Shown here: one piece after another, positions 43,825 to 53,809 of the stretch
Layout: each line of letters opens with the position of its first letter
Numbering within the stretch: the first letter of the stretch is position 1
From: Anaerolineales bacterium
Lineage (GTDB): Bacteria > Chloroflexota > Anaerolineae > Anaerolineales > JABWBV01
NCBI GenBank assembly: GCA_020634875.1
Contig: JACKAX010000006.1
Span: 89,989-153,988 of the forward strand
Length of the DNA stretch: 64,000 nt
Direction of reading: 5' to 3'
The notes under the pieces: generated by a model
The model's input: only the letters and a program-made list of their open reading frames with translations
Told to the model about the DNA's origin: nothing
The model's database searches: none
Position numbers and translations under genes: made by a program

Positions 43825-44422
43825 ACCCAATTTGTATACCCTCATCCAAAACATCACTCAGGCCGGGATCACCCGCGCCGCCGAGGGGTTTTCCGGGATG
43901 GTCGGAGAAGTCATCACCACAACCGTTCCCTCCGTTCAAGCCATTTCCCTCGCCAAAATCATGGACAAACTTGGTGGTCCAGAAAGTGAAGCGGTTGGGA
44001 TTTACATCCGCGTGGATCATGGCCTGCCTGGTCACATGATGCTGATAATGCCCTATGCCAAATCCCTCCAACTCGTAGACTTGCTCATGGGCGAACCTGA
44101 AGGCACCACACAAACCCTCGGCTCGCTCGAACGCTCCGCTCTGGGCGAGATCGGCAATTTGACCTGTACTTACTTCCTGAACGCCGCCTCCGACCTGACC
44201 GGCGTCAACGCTCACCCTTCTCCTCCAGCCGTCTTGGTGGACATGGTTGGAGCTATTCTCGACGTGATCATCGCTGTTTCGGATAATCTTGGCAACAAAG
44301 GCCTTTTACTCCAAACCAAATTTCTCCGGCACGAGGCCGAAATTCAAGCGGATTTTTGGATTATCCCCGACCGGGATGCCCTCGCCTCTTTGCATTTGCA
44401 GTTAGAACCTACGTATGAATAA
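43817..44422 (+). CDS. cheC: CheC-type CheY-P phosphatase
   Basis: CheC proteins dephosphorylate CheY-P and bind CheD. The 201-residue protein has one clear active-site motif (ERSALGEIGNLTCTYFLNAA, about 113-132); the N-terminal copy (AAEGFSGMVGEV) lacks the usual Glu and Asn. ATG 43817 follows GAAGGA and overlaps cheA by eight bases; the GTG at 43802 is less likely. It overlaps cheD, fitting the known CheC-CheD pairing. Confidence 0.88.
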   Translation: MLEPNLYTLIQNITQAGITRAAEGFSGMVGEVITTTVPSVQAISLAKIMDKLGGPESEAVGIYIRVDHGLPGHMMLIMPYAKSLQLVDLLMGEPEGTTQTLGSLERSALGEIGNLTCTYFLNAASDLTGVNAHPSPPAVLVDMVGAILDVIIAVSDNLGNKGLLLQTKFLRHEAEIQADFWIIPDRDALASLHLQLEPTYE

Positions 44423-44909
44423 CCTCATCCCCATTGGTTTAGGAGAATATAAAGTCAGTACCTGTGCCACTGAGGTGTTGGTGGCGTATGGAATCGGCTC
44501 CTGTCTGGCTGTTGGCATGTTTGATCCCCTCACCTACATTGCAGGGCTGTTACATGCCGTTCTTCCAGAAAACAATGGGCGAGAAGTTAATAACCCCAAA
44601 TTTGTAGACAGTGGCATTCGCATTCTACTGACTGAAATGCTTCAAAAAGGTGCCAACCGCCGCCGGATATTGATTTACATCGCAGGGGGAGCCAGCGTCC
44701 TCAATCTTCCTGGCTACACGCAAATCTTCAACATTGGAAGCCGAAACATCGCTGCCGCCATCGCCTTTTTATCAGAAGAACGCCTGTCCATCGCCAGCCA
44801 GGAAATCGGCGGACAGACCGGACGCACTGTGCGCCTGTATGTTGGCAATGGACGCATGACCGTCCAATCTATGGGACAACCCGAACGCCTGCTCGGCGTC
44901 AAACTTTAG
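44415..44909 (+). CDS. cheD: Chemoreceptor deamidase CheD
   Basis: CheD deamidates receptor glutamines and regulates CheC. The 164-residue protein has the catalytic C30 in GIGSCLAVGMFDP and H47 in LLHAVLP, with NIGSRNIAAAIAFL near the C-terminus. It overlaps cheC by eight bases and is followed after eleven by cheY. Confidence 0.95.
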   Translation: MNNLIPIGLGEYKVSTCATEVLVAYGIGSCLAVGMFDPLTYIAGLLHAVLPENNGREVNNPKFVDSGIRILLTEMLQKGANRRRILIYIAGGASVLNLPGYTQIFNIGSRNIAAAIAFLSEERLSIASQEIGGQTGRTVRLYVGNGRMTVQSMGQPERLLGVKL

Positions 44910-44920
44910 GAGAACTCAAC

Positions 44921-45277
44921 ATGGCAAAAATTCTCGTCGTTGATGATGCCCAATTCTTACGCCTGCGCATCACCAAAATGCTCTCCCTCAGCGGACACGA
45001 CACGCTGGAAGCCGAAAACGGCAAACGCGCCGTCGAAGTTTATCAAACTAGCCATCCCGACGTGGTTTTGATGGATGTCACCATGCCCGAAATGGATGGG
45101 CTGGCCGCGCTCAAACAAATCCGCGCCATAGACACCGATGCTCGGATCGTGATGTTGACTGCGCTCGGTCAAGAATCCCTGGTGATCGAAGCGATACGCG
45201 CAGGGGCTAAGGATTTTATTGTCAAACCTTTTGAAGCCAGTCGCGTGCTAAGTGCCATCAACAAAATCATTTCCTGA
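44921..45277 (+). CDS. cheY: Chemotaxis response regulator CheY
   Basis: This single receiver domain of 118 residues has acidic residues D8 and D9 (ILVVDDAQF), phosphorylation site D52 (VVLMDVTMPEMDG), the switch Thr in VMLTALGQE and the conserved Lys in FIVKPFEA. AGGAG lies before the ATG. Phosphorylated CheY should bind the C-ring, whose fliM and fliN genes lie outside the window. Confidence 0.95.
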   Translation: MAKILVVDDAQFLRLRITKMLSLSGHDTLEAENGKRAVEVYQTSHPDVVLMDVTMPEMDGLAALKQIRAIDTDARIVMLTALGQESLVIEAIRAGAKDFIVKPFEASRVLSAINKIIS

Positions 45278-45280
45278 CCC

Positions 45281-46339
45281 ATGCCGCCTGCCTCATCCCT
45301 CCCCATCCGCGTGTTAATCGTGGATGATTCTGCCTTCGTACGCCATACCTTCAGCAAAAGGCTTCAGGAATACGCTCCTGACATCCAAATCATCGGAACC
45401 GCCTGGAATGGCCCTGACGCCCTCCAACAGATTCCATTCCTCGCCCCGGATGTCATTACCCTTGACATCAACATGCCCCAGATGAACGGGCTGATGACCC
45501 TACAAGCGATCATGGCGCAAGCCCCGCGTCCGGTCATCATGGTTAGCACGCTCACGCAAGAAGGCGCGCAGGAAACGCTCGATGCTTTAAGCCTGGGAGC
45601 AGTAGACTTTGTCCCCAAACCCATCACGCCAACCCAGCTCACACAGGTTATTCAGGAACTAGCCGATAAAATTCGGGCCGCCGCCCACATCCGGGTTCCA
45701 TCCATTCCCATCCTTCCCCCCCCCATCCGCCAGCACGCGTTAGCCCATCCCCTGCGCGCCTACGAAAAGATTGTTGTGATTGGAGCTTCCACAGGCGGTC
45801 CACGCGCACTCAACGCGATCCTACCTGCCCTACCCCAAGATCTACCCGCCGCGATTGTAGTAGTCCAACACATGCCCAGCCCCTTTACTCGTTCTCTCGC
45901 CGAACGGTTAGATAGTATCTCTACGCTCTCGGTCAAAGAAGCCACTGACGAAATGTACCTGCAAGCGGGACAAGTGCTCGTTGCGCCCGGCGGCCAGCAT
46001 TTAGAATTCACTGCATCTGGCAAGGTCCACCTCCATCAAGGGCCGACAGTGAACGGGGTACGCCCCGCTGTAGATGTGACACTGACCAGCATTGCGACAC
46101 ATTTCGGCAAGCGCACTATCGGCGTCATCGTTACCGGCATGGGGCGGGACGGTACCCAGAGTGCACAACTCGTCCGCAAAGCCGGGGGCATGATCATAGC
46201 CGAAGATGCTTCTACCTCTGTCGTGTGGGGGATGCCACGGAGTGTTATCGAGGCCCAGGCAACCAATTACATCACCCCTCTCCCCCAAATTGCCGCAATA
46301 ATTACTTATCTTGTCAAAGGGCGCAAAAATGGAAGTTGA
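45281..46339 (+). CDS. cheB: Chemoreceptor methylesterase CheB
   Basis: CheB removes methyl groups from receptors. The 352-residue protein has a receiver domain with D15, D16 and D62 (ITLDINMPQMNG), then the methylesterase domain. Its catalytic residues lie in VIGASTGGPRALN (Ser), VVQHMPSPFTRSLAERLD (His) and VTGMGRDGTQSA (Asp). It begins three bases after cheY and overlaps cheR by eleven bases. Confidence 0.96.
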   Translation: MPPASSLPIRVLIVDDSAFVRHTFSKRLQEYAPDIQIIGTAWNGPDALQQIPFLAPDVITLDINMPQMNGLMTLQAIMAQAPRPVIMVSTLTQEGAQETLDALSLGAVDFVPKPITPTQLTQVIQELADKIRAAAHIRVPSIPILPPPIRQHALAHPLRAYEKIVVIGASTGGPRALNAILPALPQDLPAAIVVVQHMPSPFTRSLAERLDSISTLSVKEATDEMYLQAGQVLVAPGGQHLEFTASGKVHLHQGPTVNGVRPAVDVTLTSIATHFGKRTIGVIVTGMGRDGTQSAQLVRKAGGMIIAEDASTSVVWGMPRSVIEAQATNYITPLPQIAAIITYLVKGRKNGS

Positions 46340-47123
46340 AACCTACGCTCAAATTCAAAGGACGATAAAAAAAGTTTTGGGGATTGACCTGACACACTAC
46401 AAGGCCCAACAAATGTACCGGCGGCTGGACACCTGGCTTTTGCGGTCCAACGTTCCCACTTGGGAGGCTTACCTGACTCGTCTGCGCATGGACCCTGCCG
46501 AACAAGCCCGTTTCCGCGATTATCTGACCATCAACGTTTCCTCCTTTTTTCGCGACCCCGATCGCTGGAAAAGTTTGCAAAAAGATATTCTGCCGCGTTT
46601 ACTCGTGGAAACCTTTGGACGTCGGTTTGGCGGGGAACTGCGGTTGTGGAGCGCGGGATGTTCTATCGGGGCCGAACCTTATACGCTGGCGATTATGCTA
46701 GCCGAGATGGCACGCGGCCGTCAGGCTTATCTTCTCGCCACCGACCTCGACCGGGGCGCGCTCGCCAAAGCCCGTGCGGGCGGCCCTTTTTCTGAGGAGG
46801 ATGTTCAGCAACTCTCGCAGACCCAAAAAAACACCTACCTGACCGAAGCCCCCCCTTACTTCGTCCGCCCGTCGTTGTCTCGTCGTGTGACCTTTCGCGA
46901 ACAAAATTTGCTTTCCGATCCTTTTGAAAGTGATTTTGACTTAATCGTTTGCCGGAATGTGCTGATTTATTTCAACCCAGATGCTAAAAACGCCTTGTTT
47001 AGCCGTTTTTATGAGGCACTGCGTCCGAGGGGAGTGTTGTTTCTCGGCGGATCGGAAATCATCGCTTTCCCGCACCAGTTTGGATTTCGAACCTGTGGTC
47101 CCTCATTCTACGAAAAGGTTTAG
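46329..47123 (+). CDS. cheR: Chemoreceptor methyltransferase CheR
   Basis: CheR methylates receptor glutamates with S-adenosylmethionine. The 264-residue protein has the N-terminal helical domain and the SAM-binding core (LRLWSAGCSIGAEPYTLAIM, then LLATDLDRGALAKARAG and FDLIVCRNVLIYF). ATG 46329 lies inside the end of cheB; the TTG at 46311 is an unlikely start. It closes the tight part of the operon; a 218-bp gap with a structured leader follows. Confidence 0.96.
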   Translation: MEVETYAQIQRTIKKVLGIDLTHYKAQQMYRRLDTWLLRSNVPTWEAYLTRLRMDPAEQARFRDYLTINVSSFFRDPDRWKSLQKDILPRLLVETFGRRFGGELRLWSAGCSIGAEPYTLAIMLAEMARGRQAYLLATDLDRGALAKARAGGPFSEEDVQQLSQTQKNTYLTEAPPYFVRPSLSRRVTFREQNLLSDPFESDFDLIVCRNVLIYFNPDAKNALFSRFYEALRPRGVLFLGGSEIIAFPHQFGFRTCGPSFYEKV

Positions 47124-47220
47124 GCCGGATTCACTTTCGATTCACCAGTTGTTTACGGTGGGGCAGAGAGGTAAACAGTATTCTTATCGCAAAGATTTTC
47201 ACCTCATAATTTTCGATCAT

Positions 47221-47316
47221 TCTGCGCGTTTCGCCCGCTGGGCTGGAACAAGCGGTGTTTAAACCGTGCCGGAAGCTAAAGGTTCGATTCCTTTGGGGGC
47301 GGACAAAACGTGCAGA
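47221..47316 (+). ncRNA. Candidate structured RNA leader of the chemoreceptor gene
   Basis: The 96-nt segment can close on itself by an 8-bp stem (47221-47228 with 47309-47316). Inside lie a second stem (CGCCCGC with GGGGGCG, one mismatch) and two hairpins: GCGGT-GTTTAA-ACCGT (52-67 of 472xx) and AAAGG-TTCGATT-CCTTT (47278-47294). The last has an exact tRNA T-loop sequence. It ends 25 bases before the chemoreceptor start. It matches no riboswitch class I can recall. Confidence 0.5.
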
Positions 47317-47341
47317 GTGGTGTTTATCTTGGAGCATTTAA

Positions 47342-49945
47342 TTGAGCACATCATCTCCTTCTCAAATTTCCCATCCAAAACGCTGGCGAGACACAAGTTT
47401 GCACACAAAAATTAATATGGGCATGGGGTTGATCGCCTTGTTAATCGCGGGGGCTTTTTTGGTTTCCTACTATTTGACAAACCAGCAAAAAAACGCTTTT
47501 TTAGAAGTTAATGCCGCTATTCATCAAAGTCTCCACGCCGAATTATTGACGCACCTGGTTTCAAAAGTCGCAGAGGGCCAAATCATTTTCATCTCCCAGT
47601 TAACTGATGCATCCTATGAATACAACCAATATCTCCAAGGTATGTTGAACGGCGATAAGGCGTTGGGGCTTTTACCCGTTCAGGGGACCTTACAAGAAAA
47701 AATCCTTGCGATCCAAACGAATTGGTTGCCCCTCCAAGAAGCTATTCAAACCCTCAACCAGGCAACCGATGCCGAAACCATTACTGAAACTGCTGCGGAA
47801 ATTGTCAGCCAGGCAGAAACTTTCCAAGAACAAAACAATGCCGTTCTCACTTTGGCACAAACAACAGCAGAGGCCTCCTTGCAACATTTCCAGCTTTTTG
47901 TTAGCGTCTTTGCCGTCTTGTTTTTAGGCGTCTTTATCGGGGTGGTGCTTAACATCCGGCAAATCTTGGTGCCCCTCAAGAAAATCACCCAGGCTGCGGA
48001 TGCATTAGCACAAGGAAAATTTCAACAACAAATTGAGGTGGAAAGCCAGGACGAAATCGGGGAACTCGCTGGCGCGTTCCGTGCAGCCTTTCACTATATC
48101 CACCAAATCGCCAATGTTGCCGACCGGATGGCCGAGGGAGATATGACGGCGGAGATCACCCCGCTATCGGAAGCAGACGTGCTAGGCAACGCATTCCTGC
48201 GGATGTTGGAAAATCTGCGGGAAGTTCTACAAAAAATCTCCGACTATGCGGCTAGCGTTCAGCGTGCGTCTGATCAACTCGCTTCGGGGTCAGAACGAGC
48301 CGGGTACGCCAGCATGCAAATCGCAACCACCATCCAGCAAGTCGCGCAGGGGGCTACTCAGCAAACCGATGCTACAACTCAAACAGCCCTCTCGATTGAA
48401 AACCTGGCAAGCGCCATTGACGACATCGCCCACGGAGCACAGGAACAAAACCACGCCATCACCAAAGCAATGGAAGTGGCTGAAGACATGTCTCGGACAA
48501 TCCAACAGGTCTCCACACGGGCACAGGGAAGCGCCCAAAACGCAACTAAAGCCGCCCGTACCGTAGAAGAAAGCACCACCATTGTTGAAACTACTCTCGC
48601 CGGGATGCACACACTCAAAAAAAAGATGGACTTTTCCTCACAAAAAGTGCAGGAAATGGACCGCCATTCTGAGCACATTGGGAGTATTGTCGAAACGATT
48701 GACGATATTGCCTCCCAAACCAACTTGTTGGCCCTCAATGCCGCCATTGAGGCTGCCCGCGCCGGAGAACATGGCAAAGGTTTCGCGGTCGTCGCGGATG
48801 AGGTGCGTAAACTCGCCGAGCGTACAGCCAAAGCCACCAAAGAGATTACCGCCCTGATCCGGGATGTACAAAGCACTGCCGGACAGGCTACCCTCGCGAT
48901 GCATGAAAGCGCAGATGAAGTAGAAGGAAGCGTACGGCGAGCGATCCAGGCTGGTGAAGCATTGGGCGATATTCTGAAAGCTATCGAAGAAATAACTCAT
49001 CAGGTGGAGATCATTGCCCTTGACGCGAAAAACATGGAGAAATCGTCCGGCCAGCTAGTAAATACGATGGGAACTGCTGCCGCCATTACTGAAATCAATT
49101 CTGCCGCAACGCAACAAATGGCGGCGAGTTCCGTTGAAATGACAAAGGTAATCGAAAATGTTGCTAGTGTGAGTGAGGAAAACAGCGCAGCGGCAGAGGA
49201 GGTTAGCGCCGCGGCAGGGGAAGTAAACCTTCAGGTCGCGGAAATGGCGACTGAGGCCGCGGGCCTGCACGAGTTGGCGAGCAACCTGCTGAAAGCAGCA
49301 AACCGTTTCAAATTTGCCGAAACTGAACGCGGCCCCCTCGCCTCGAAAAACGGGCATTTTCCAACTGAAGGGTTCAAAGGCTATCGAGGAAAAATTGCCG
49401 GAACTGGGTTCATCTACCGGAAAGATTTTGTCATCCACCAATTTGGAGAGGAGGGGTGGCAGCACGTGATACGTGCTGTTTCTCCAACAACGGGCCAATA
49501 TTTACGTCGTCCACTCATTCCTACCGAAAAATACCCTCAAGCCGCCTATGCAGAAATGATCTCTGCTATCAAAACCCAGTTAGGCAATGGCAATGCCAAC
49601 GCACTGGTCAGAGCGATGGCACGACACGTGGCAAAGGCCGAAGCCCAGGGCACCTATCGCTCTGTCCTCAAAGCCACATCTCCCGAAGATGTTCTAAAAA
49701 ATCTACCAACCGTATGGAAATTGCAAGTCCCCGAAGGCAATATGATCTGCCGTCAGATTGGTCCACAATTTTTCATCATTGAAATTGATACCCAGGTAGA
49801 GACAGAATTGTGCCAAAATAGTATGGTGGGCTACATCGAAGGGTTATTGGAAATCTTCAACATTTCGCAGGTTTCCGTCCGGCATACGCAATGTTTTCAC
49901 CGGGGCAATGAGCGGTGTGTGTACGAAATCAAATGGCAAAGATAA
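47342..49945 (+). CDS. Methyl-accepting chemotaxis protein with C-terminal V4R-like domain
   Basis: This 867-residue receptor has a transmembrane helix at ~27-46, an extracytoplasmic helical domain, a second helix at ~184-204, and HAMP regions to ~297. A signalling domain follows with the conserved tip ([20 protein letters not shown], about 455-475; [18 protein letters not shown]). After it, residues ~673-867 form an extra domain. Its end ([20 protein letters not shown]) resembles V4R/DUF2378-type small-molecule domains. The start is TTG with GGAG seven bases upstream. A sensor placed after the signalling tip is unusual for a chemoreceptor. Confidence 0.9.
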   Translation: MSTSSPSQISHPKRWRDTSLHTKINMGMGLIALLIAGAFLVSYYLTNQQKNAFLEVNAAIHQSLHAELLTHLVSKVAEGQIIFISQLTDASYEYNQYLQGMLNGDKALGLLPVQGTLQEKILAIQTNWLPLQEAIQTLNQATDAETITETAAEIVSQAETFQEQNNAVLTLAQTTAEASLQHFQLFVSVFAVLFLGVFIGVVLNIRQILVPLKKITQAADALAQGKFQQQIEVESQDEIGELAGAFRAAFHYIHQIANVADRMAEGDMTAEITPLSEADVLGNAFLRMLENLREVLQKISDYAASVQRASDQLASGSERAGYASMQIATTIQQVAQGATQQTDATTQTALSIENLASAIDDIAHGAQEQNHAITKAMEVAEDMSRTIQQVSTRAQGSAQNATKAARTVEESTTIVETTLAGMHTLKKKMDFSSQKVQEMDRHSEHIGSIVETIDDIASQTNLLALNAAIEAARAGEHGKGFAVVADEVRKLAERTAKATKEITALIRDVQSTAGQATLAMHESADEVEGSVRRAIQAGEALGDILKAIEEITHQVEIIALDAKNMEKSSGQLVNTMGTAAAITEINSAATQQMAASSVEMTKVIENVASVSEENSAAAEEVSAAAGEVNLQVAEMATEAAGLHELASNLLKAANRFKFAETERGPLASKNGHFPTEGFKGYRGKIAGTGFIYRKDFVIHQFGEEGWQHVIRAVSPTTGQYLRRPLIPTEKYPQAAYAEMISAIKTQLGNGNANALVRAMARHVAKAEAQGTYRSVLKATSPEDVLKNLPTVWKLQVPEGNMICRQIGPQFFIIEIDTQVETELCQNSMVGYIEGLLEIFNISQVSVRHTQCFHRGNERCVYEIKWQR

Positions 49946-50155
49946 TCCATCTTGTGCAGAGGGATATTCATCTTTCACTGTGAAATCACTTTCACCGTTC
50001 GTTATCAACAAAAACCTCCCGTATCCCCACAAGGCCTCCAAGATAAATCGAACATCCAGGTTAGAAGAGCGATTTGGGTTCGAATTTATACTTTTAGATA
50101 GGCTTCGTTCTAGGTGGTATGCCCAATTTTGGGGCGCGTGTGTTTTAATCAGGCT

Positions 50156-51847
50156 ATGTCCGATAACCTATCAAAAATCAGCCTTTTATTTAGCTTTTCT
50201 AGAATAGAAAAAACAGCCTTTTTATCAGGTTTAGCAGGACTAACATTCCTCAATTCCTTCAATCTCTCCTCTTTCGCAAACCTTACCTTCTGCCCCTCCC
50301 AGGCTCTCTTCCCCGCCTACCTGACCGCCCGTGAAAGCCTCCAATGGACTGCCGCCCTGTGGGGAACTCCCAACGAAGCACGTCTACACGCCCTCCTCGC
50401 CTTCCTCGAACTCTCCCCTGCCCAACAGAAAACCCCGCTCTCCCAACTCCCGACCTCCACGCTCCGTGCCCTGCACTGGCTCGCCGCCCTGCTTCCCAAG
50501 CCCGAAGTCATTCTTGTGGATGATCTCGCCACCGGCCTCAGCCCTCCCGCCAAACGTCAACTCTGGCAATTGATCCGCACGACGCATCAAAAATATCCTT
50601 GCCCGGTCTTTTACGCCACGCAGGATCAGGAAGCCATCCGTGCTCTGGCCGCTGAAATCTGGCTGCTCGACGGGGAGCAAGTCACCGCCCGTTATCGCCC
50701 CGAAAACCTGCCGGAAGGACTTCGCACCGCGACTGGGTACGCGTTCACGCTCAACACGCCGCGTGCCACAAAGGAATTTCTAGCAGGCATTGCTAATTTA
50801 CCCGCTGTGCAAAATGCAAATCAACGTACGCCTCGCACCATAGATGTGTGGGTGCAAGAATCCAAAGCGCTGGTTGACCTTACCTGGCAAGCCGGTTTCG
50901 ACTTGGAGAGTTTTCGAACCTTACCGCAGACCGAAATTCCCTTTTCCCTCCCAGAAAAAGATAATCCATCCCAAAGCCCTTTCGCCCTTCGTCAAGCCCT
51001 TCGTCAGCATTCCCCCACCCAACGCCCTGCCCCACCCGTCTGGCCGGCCATCCGTATTCTGGGCCTCAACGAGTGGCGGGGACACTTCCGCAGTTTTTGG
51101 AAATATGGGAACCTACTCTTTACAGGCATTTATTTGCTCCTAGTGTTGTCTGGAACTGTCCGCATGTTCAGTACCCCTGACAATTTTATCCAGTTAGCCC
51201 CGCTCTTTCTCTTGTTTTCGGCCACGCTGAGTGTTGGGCTGGGTCTCGAAGCGGTCAATCGTTTGGGGTCGGTCGGGGAAGAGGCCACGTTGTTTCACCC
51301 TGCACGCCCATTGGGGGCAGACCGCCCCCTTTCCAGGCTGGCGTTGTACGATTTATCGCCCACCCCGCGGAGTACGATTTTGGCGGGGCTTGGGTTAGGA
51401 CAATTCCTGCTGTTGCTCATCCATAATTGGCCATTGCTCTTTTTTGTTTGGGGGGTGCAAGAAGCTTTTCCGAGGAACGGGTTGTTTCTTGCTGCCAGTT
51501 TGGGGTTCTGGGGTCTGGCGGCCCTGTTTTCGTTCAGCAGTGCGGTATGGCTTGGGTCACAGTTACCCCGCCCGGGGTGGGGGATTCCGTTGGGGTGGCT
51601 GGGATGGTTGCTTGCGGTGATGAGCGGGTACGGTTTGGCGACTTGGGGCACGCCGTTAACCTGGCTTTGGCCGTTCGCGGGGTTGACCGCGGCTTTTCAA
51701 CACCTTGCTCAACCCGCTCAAATGTGGCTGCCCTTGATGATGGCGATGCCCGGTATATTTTTGATGGGATGGATGGCGTGGCGCGCTTTCTGCACGCGCC
51801 CTGCCGTGTGGAAAAAGGAGCTTTTTGCGAAAAAGGATACCCTCTAA
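50156..51847 (+). CDS. Degenerate ABC ATPase fused to a membrane domain
   Basis: In this 563-residue protein the first ~220 residues follow the ABC ATPase order. Walker B is KPEVILVDDLATGLSPPAKR, preceded by a signature-like PLSQLPTSTLRALHW, and VFYATQDQEAI stands where the H-loop should be. The P-loop is lost: LSGLAGLTFLNSFN replaces GxxGxGKST, and the H-loop His is Gln. The second half has about six hydrophobic helices (~315-545) like an ABC-2-type permease. ATG 50156 is a choice; upstream in-frame starts exist. It probably no longer hydrolyses ATP. Confidence 0.65.
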   Translation: MSDNLSKISLLFSFSRIEKTAFLSGLAGLTFLNSFNLSSFANLTFCPSQALFPAYLTARESLQWTAALWGTPNEARLHALLAFLELSPAQQKTPLSQLPTSTLRALHWLAALLPKPEVILVDDLATGLSPPAKRQLWQLIRTTHQKYPCPVFYATQDQEAIRALAAEIWLLDGEQVTARYRPENLPEGLRTATGYAFTLNTPRATKEFLAGIANLPAVQNANQRTPRTIDVWVQESKALVDLTWQAGFDLESFRTLPQTEIPFSLPEKDNPSQSPFALRQALRQHSPTQRPAPPVWPAIRILGLNEWRGHFRSFWKYGNLLFTGIYLLLVLSGTVRMFSTPDNFIQLAPLFLLFSATLSVGLGLEAVNRLGSVGEEATLFHPARPLGADRPLSRLALYDLSPTPRSTILAGLGLGQFLLLLIHNWPLLFFVWGVQEAFPRNGLFLAASLGFWGLAALFSFSSAVWLGSQLPRPGWGIPLGWLGWLLAVMSGYGLATWGTPLTWLWPFAGLTAAFQHLAQPAQMWLPLMMAMPGIFLMGWMAWRAFCTRPAVWKKELFAKKDTL

Positions 51848-51884
51848 CGCAAAGCCCCAAATGGAAAACGGTACACAGAAAGCG

Positions 51885-51929
51885 CAGATGGACACAGAAA
51901 AATTTCTTGAAATCTTCTGTGCCCATCTG
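51885..51929. repeat. Imperfect inverted repeat before the CHAT gene
   Basis: Arms 51885-51899 and 51915-51929 are complementary at 14 of 15 positions. The segment 51871-51952 is built of CACAGA/CAGATGG/CTGTGTCC words, a different repeat type from the heptamer family. It precedes the membrane CHAT gene by 70 bases. Confidence 0.6.
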
Positions 51930-51999
51930 TCCCCTCTGTTCTATCTGTGTCCTATTGTTCAAAGCGAAAAGTGACTTTTGCAGGATTGCGAAATAAAAG

Positions 52000-53802
52000 A
52001 TGAAAGCTTCAGCCAATCTACAGATCGTTTTGTCCTTTCGCCAGCAACTGGCGCGTACAGAAGAGACGGAGAGTTACCAGGTGGAAGTGGTCCGTGCCCC
52101 CGGACGCGGGTGGGGCGGCCCTTTTTCGCCGTTGGGGCTGGATGAGAGCCATACGCTTGCCCTGCGGCAGCTGTATCGCCAATATCTGGAGCGCGCCCAT
52201 ACGCGCGGGGAAACATTGGATGAACGGGCCGTGGAAGCGTTGCGCGTGGCGGGGAACCAATTATTTCAGGCTTTTCCAGAAACGGTACAAGAGCGTTTAC
52301 GCCAGACCCAAGCCCTAGCCCGCCAACAAGGGCAAGGGGTGGATTTGGTCCTGGCTTTTCAGCCCAACGCCCGGCCTTTGCTGGCCCTGCCCTGGGAATT
52401 ATTGCACGATCCAGAAGCACGGGTTTTTTGGACGCTAACCGGGAATACCCTTACCCGTCAGCTTTGGCTGTCCAGCGCGCCTGCCCTTGCGCCTGACTTC
52501 CGGCCCCAAAAAATGGTGGGGGTGTGGGCGGAACCGGAGGGCGGCATGGGGTTGGAAGTCCGCGCTCAATATGCGCCAGCGCCAGGGAAGGGGGAAACTA
52601 TTCACTGGTTAACCGGCCCGGATAGCCTGGGACAACTCGCCCGTGCGCTGGAAACGGAACCCTTTGACGGCCTCCATCTCGTCGCCCACGGGCGCGCAGG
52701 CGCGGGGTGGCGCGATTTTTCTCTGGCTTTGGCGGACGCGCAAAATGCCCAACAATGGATTAGCCCCGATCAACTGGCGGGCTTCTTGGCAGGGTTTCCC
52801 GCGTTGCGGTTCGTCTACCTGGATGTATGTGAAGCCGGGGGGAAGTACGAAGATGGGGACACGCAACCGGGGGGGCTGGCGACGGGGCTGTTGGGTGTGG
52901 GGATTTCCGCGGTGATCGCGATGCAAGATACGGTTTCCCAACATGCCGCGGGGCAGTTGGCGCAAACGTTTTATGCTCACCTCACACAGGGGCAGCCGCT
53001 TCCCGAAGCGCTGTCCGCCGCACGGCGCGCAGTACGCGTCGGGTTGGATGATCCCCTGCATTGGAGTGTGCCGACTTTGTACGTTCAGCAAAAATTGGAG
53101 GAATCCGTCAGTTATCCCACCCGTGTGGCGGATTATCTCTTGGATCGGATTACGGATCTTGTACGTCCCGAAGGCTTTGTCGGGGTTGCGGTTTGTTTGC
53201 TTGCGGGGTGGTTGGCTCAACCCCTGGCGGCTTTGGATTTAGCCCACTTAGCGGACTGGCGGGCTTTGGCTTTGCCTGTGACCTTAAGTATTTTTCTGGT
53301 GTTGATGGGGGCGTGGAGTATGCAGGCAGGGCAGCACGCGTTAGGGGAAAAATATGAATTGGACCGGCGCGGATGGGTAGAAGTTTTGCTTCATAAATAC
53401 ACGGCCGCGGCGGTGTGGAGTTTTGGGTGGTGGGGGTTTCTGTGGGTGGGCAGCCTGGCTTGCACCTGGTTGGGGATCAGCGCATGGCTGGAGGAGCCTG
53501 CCCTGCGGATCAGTTGGGCGTTTGGGTTGAGCGGCGTGGCGGGGGCGGCGTATGTCGGGGCCAGGCAGGGTATTCGTCAAAGCCGATTATTTATGTCGCT
53601 AGGGCGGAGTCAGCATTTTGGGCAGGATGTGTTGCTATTTCTCACGATGCCGCTTGTGCCCGTTTTGTTGGCCTGGCTGCTGGCTTCTTCCTGGCAGTTT
53701 CTGACGGGGAGTTGGGCAGGGTTTCTGCTCACAGTCGGGATGTGCTTGCTTTTGGCCTGGATTGCGCGCGAAACGGGAGAGGCTTATTCCGAAGAAAAAT
53801 GA
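52000..53802 (+). CDS. CHAT-domain caspase-like protease with membrane domain
   Basis: CHAT proteins are caspase/separase-like cysteine proteases. In this 600-residue protein the catalytic dyad is visible: H230 in LHLVAHGR and C277 in VYLDVCEAGG. The following GLLGVGISAVIAMQ and FYAHLTQGQPLPEALSAARR complete the domain (to ~365). The rest has about five hydrophobic segments (~390-590), so the protease is anchored in the membrane with its catalytic part probably cytosolic. It converges with the sigma/zinc-finger operon, with only seven bases between stops. Substrate unknown. Confidence 0.88.
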   Translation: MKASANLQIVLSFRQQLARTEETESYQVEVVRAPGRGWGGPFSPLGLDESHTLALRQLYRQYLERAHTRGETLDERAVEALRVAGNQLFQAFPETVQERLRQTQALARQQGQGVDLVLAFQPNARPLLALPWELLHDPEARVFWTLTGNTLTRQLWLSSAPALAPDFRPQKMVGVWAEPEGGMGLEVRAQYAPAPGKGETIHWLTGPDSLGQLARALETEPFDGLHLVAHGRAGAGWRDFSLALADAQNAQQWISPDQLAGFLAGFPALRFVYLDVCEAGGKYEDGDTQPGGLATGLLGVGISAVIAMQDTVSQHAAGQLAQTFYAHLTQGQPLPEALSAARRAVRVGLDDPLHWSVPTLYVQQKLEESVSYPTRVADYLLDRITDLVRPEGFVGVAVCLLAGWLAQPLAALDLAHLADWRALALPVTLSIFLVLMGAWSMQAGQHALGEKYELDRRGWVEVLLHKYTAAAVWSFGWWGFLWVGSLACTWLGISAWLEEPALRISWAFGLSGVAGAAYVGARQGIRQSRLFMSLGRSQHFGQDVLLFLTMPLVPVLLAWLLASSWQFLTGSWAGFLLTVGMCLLLAWIARETGEAYSEEK

Positions 53803-53809
53803 GGGGCGT

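Noticed and set aside
47232..47302. Possible tRNA gene, because of the GGTTCGATTCC T-arm and a 7-bp acceptor-like pairing
   Set aside because: The D-arm is too short, the anticodon stem conflicts with the D-arm spacing, the loop has six rather than seven bases, and no known isoacceptor fits. Kept only as a structured leader.
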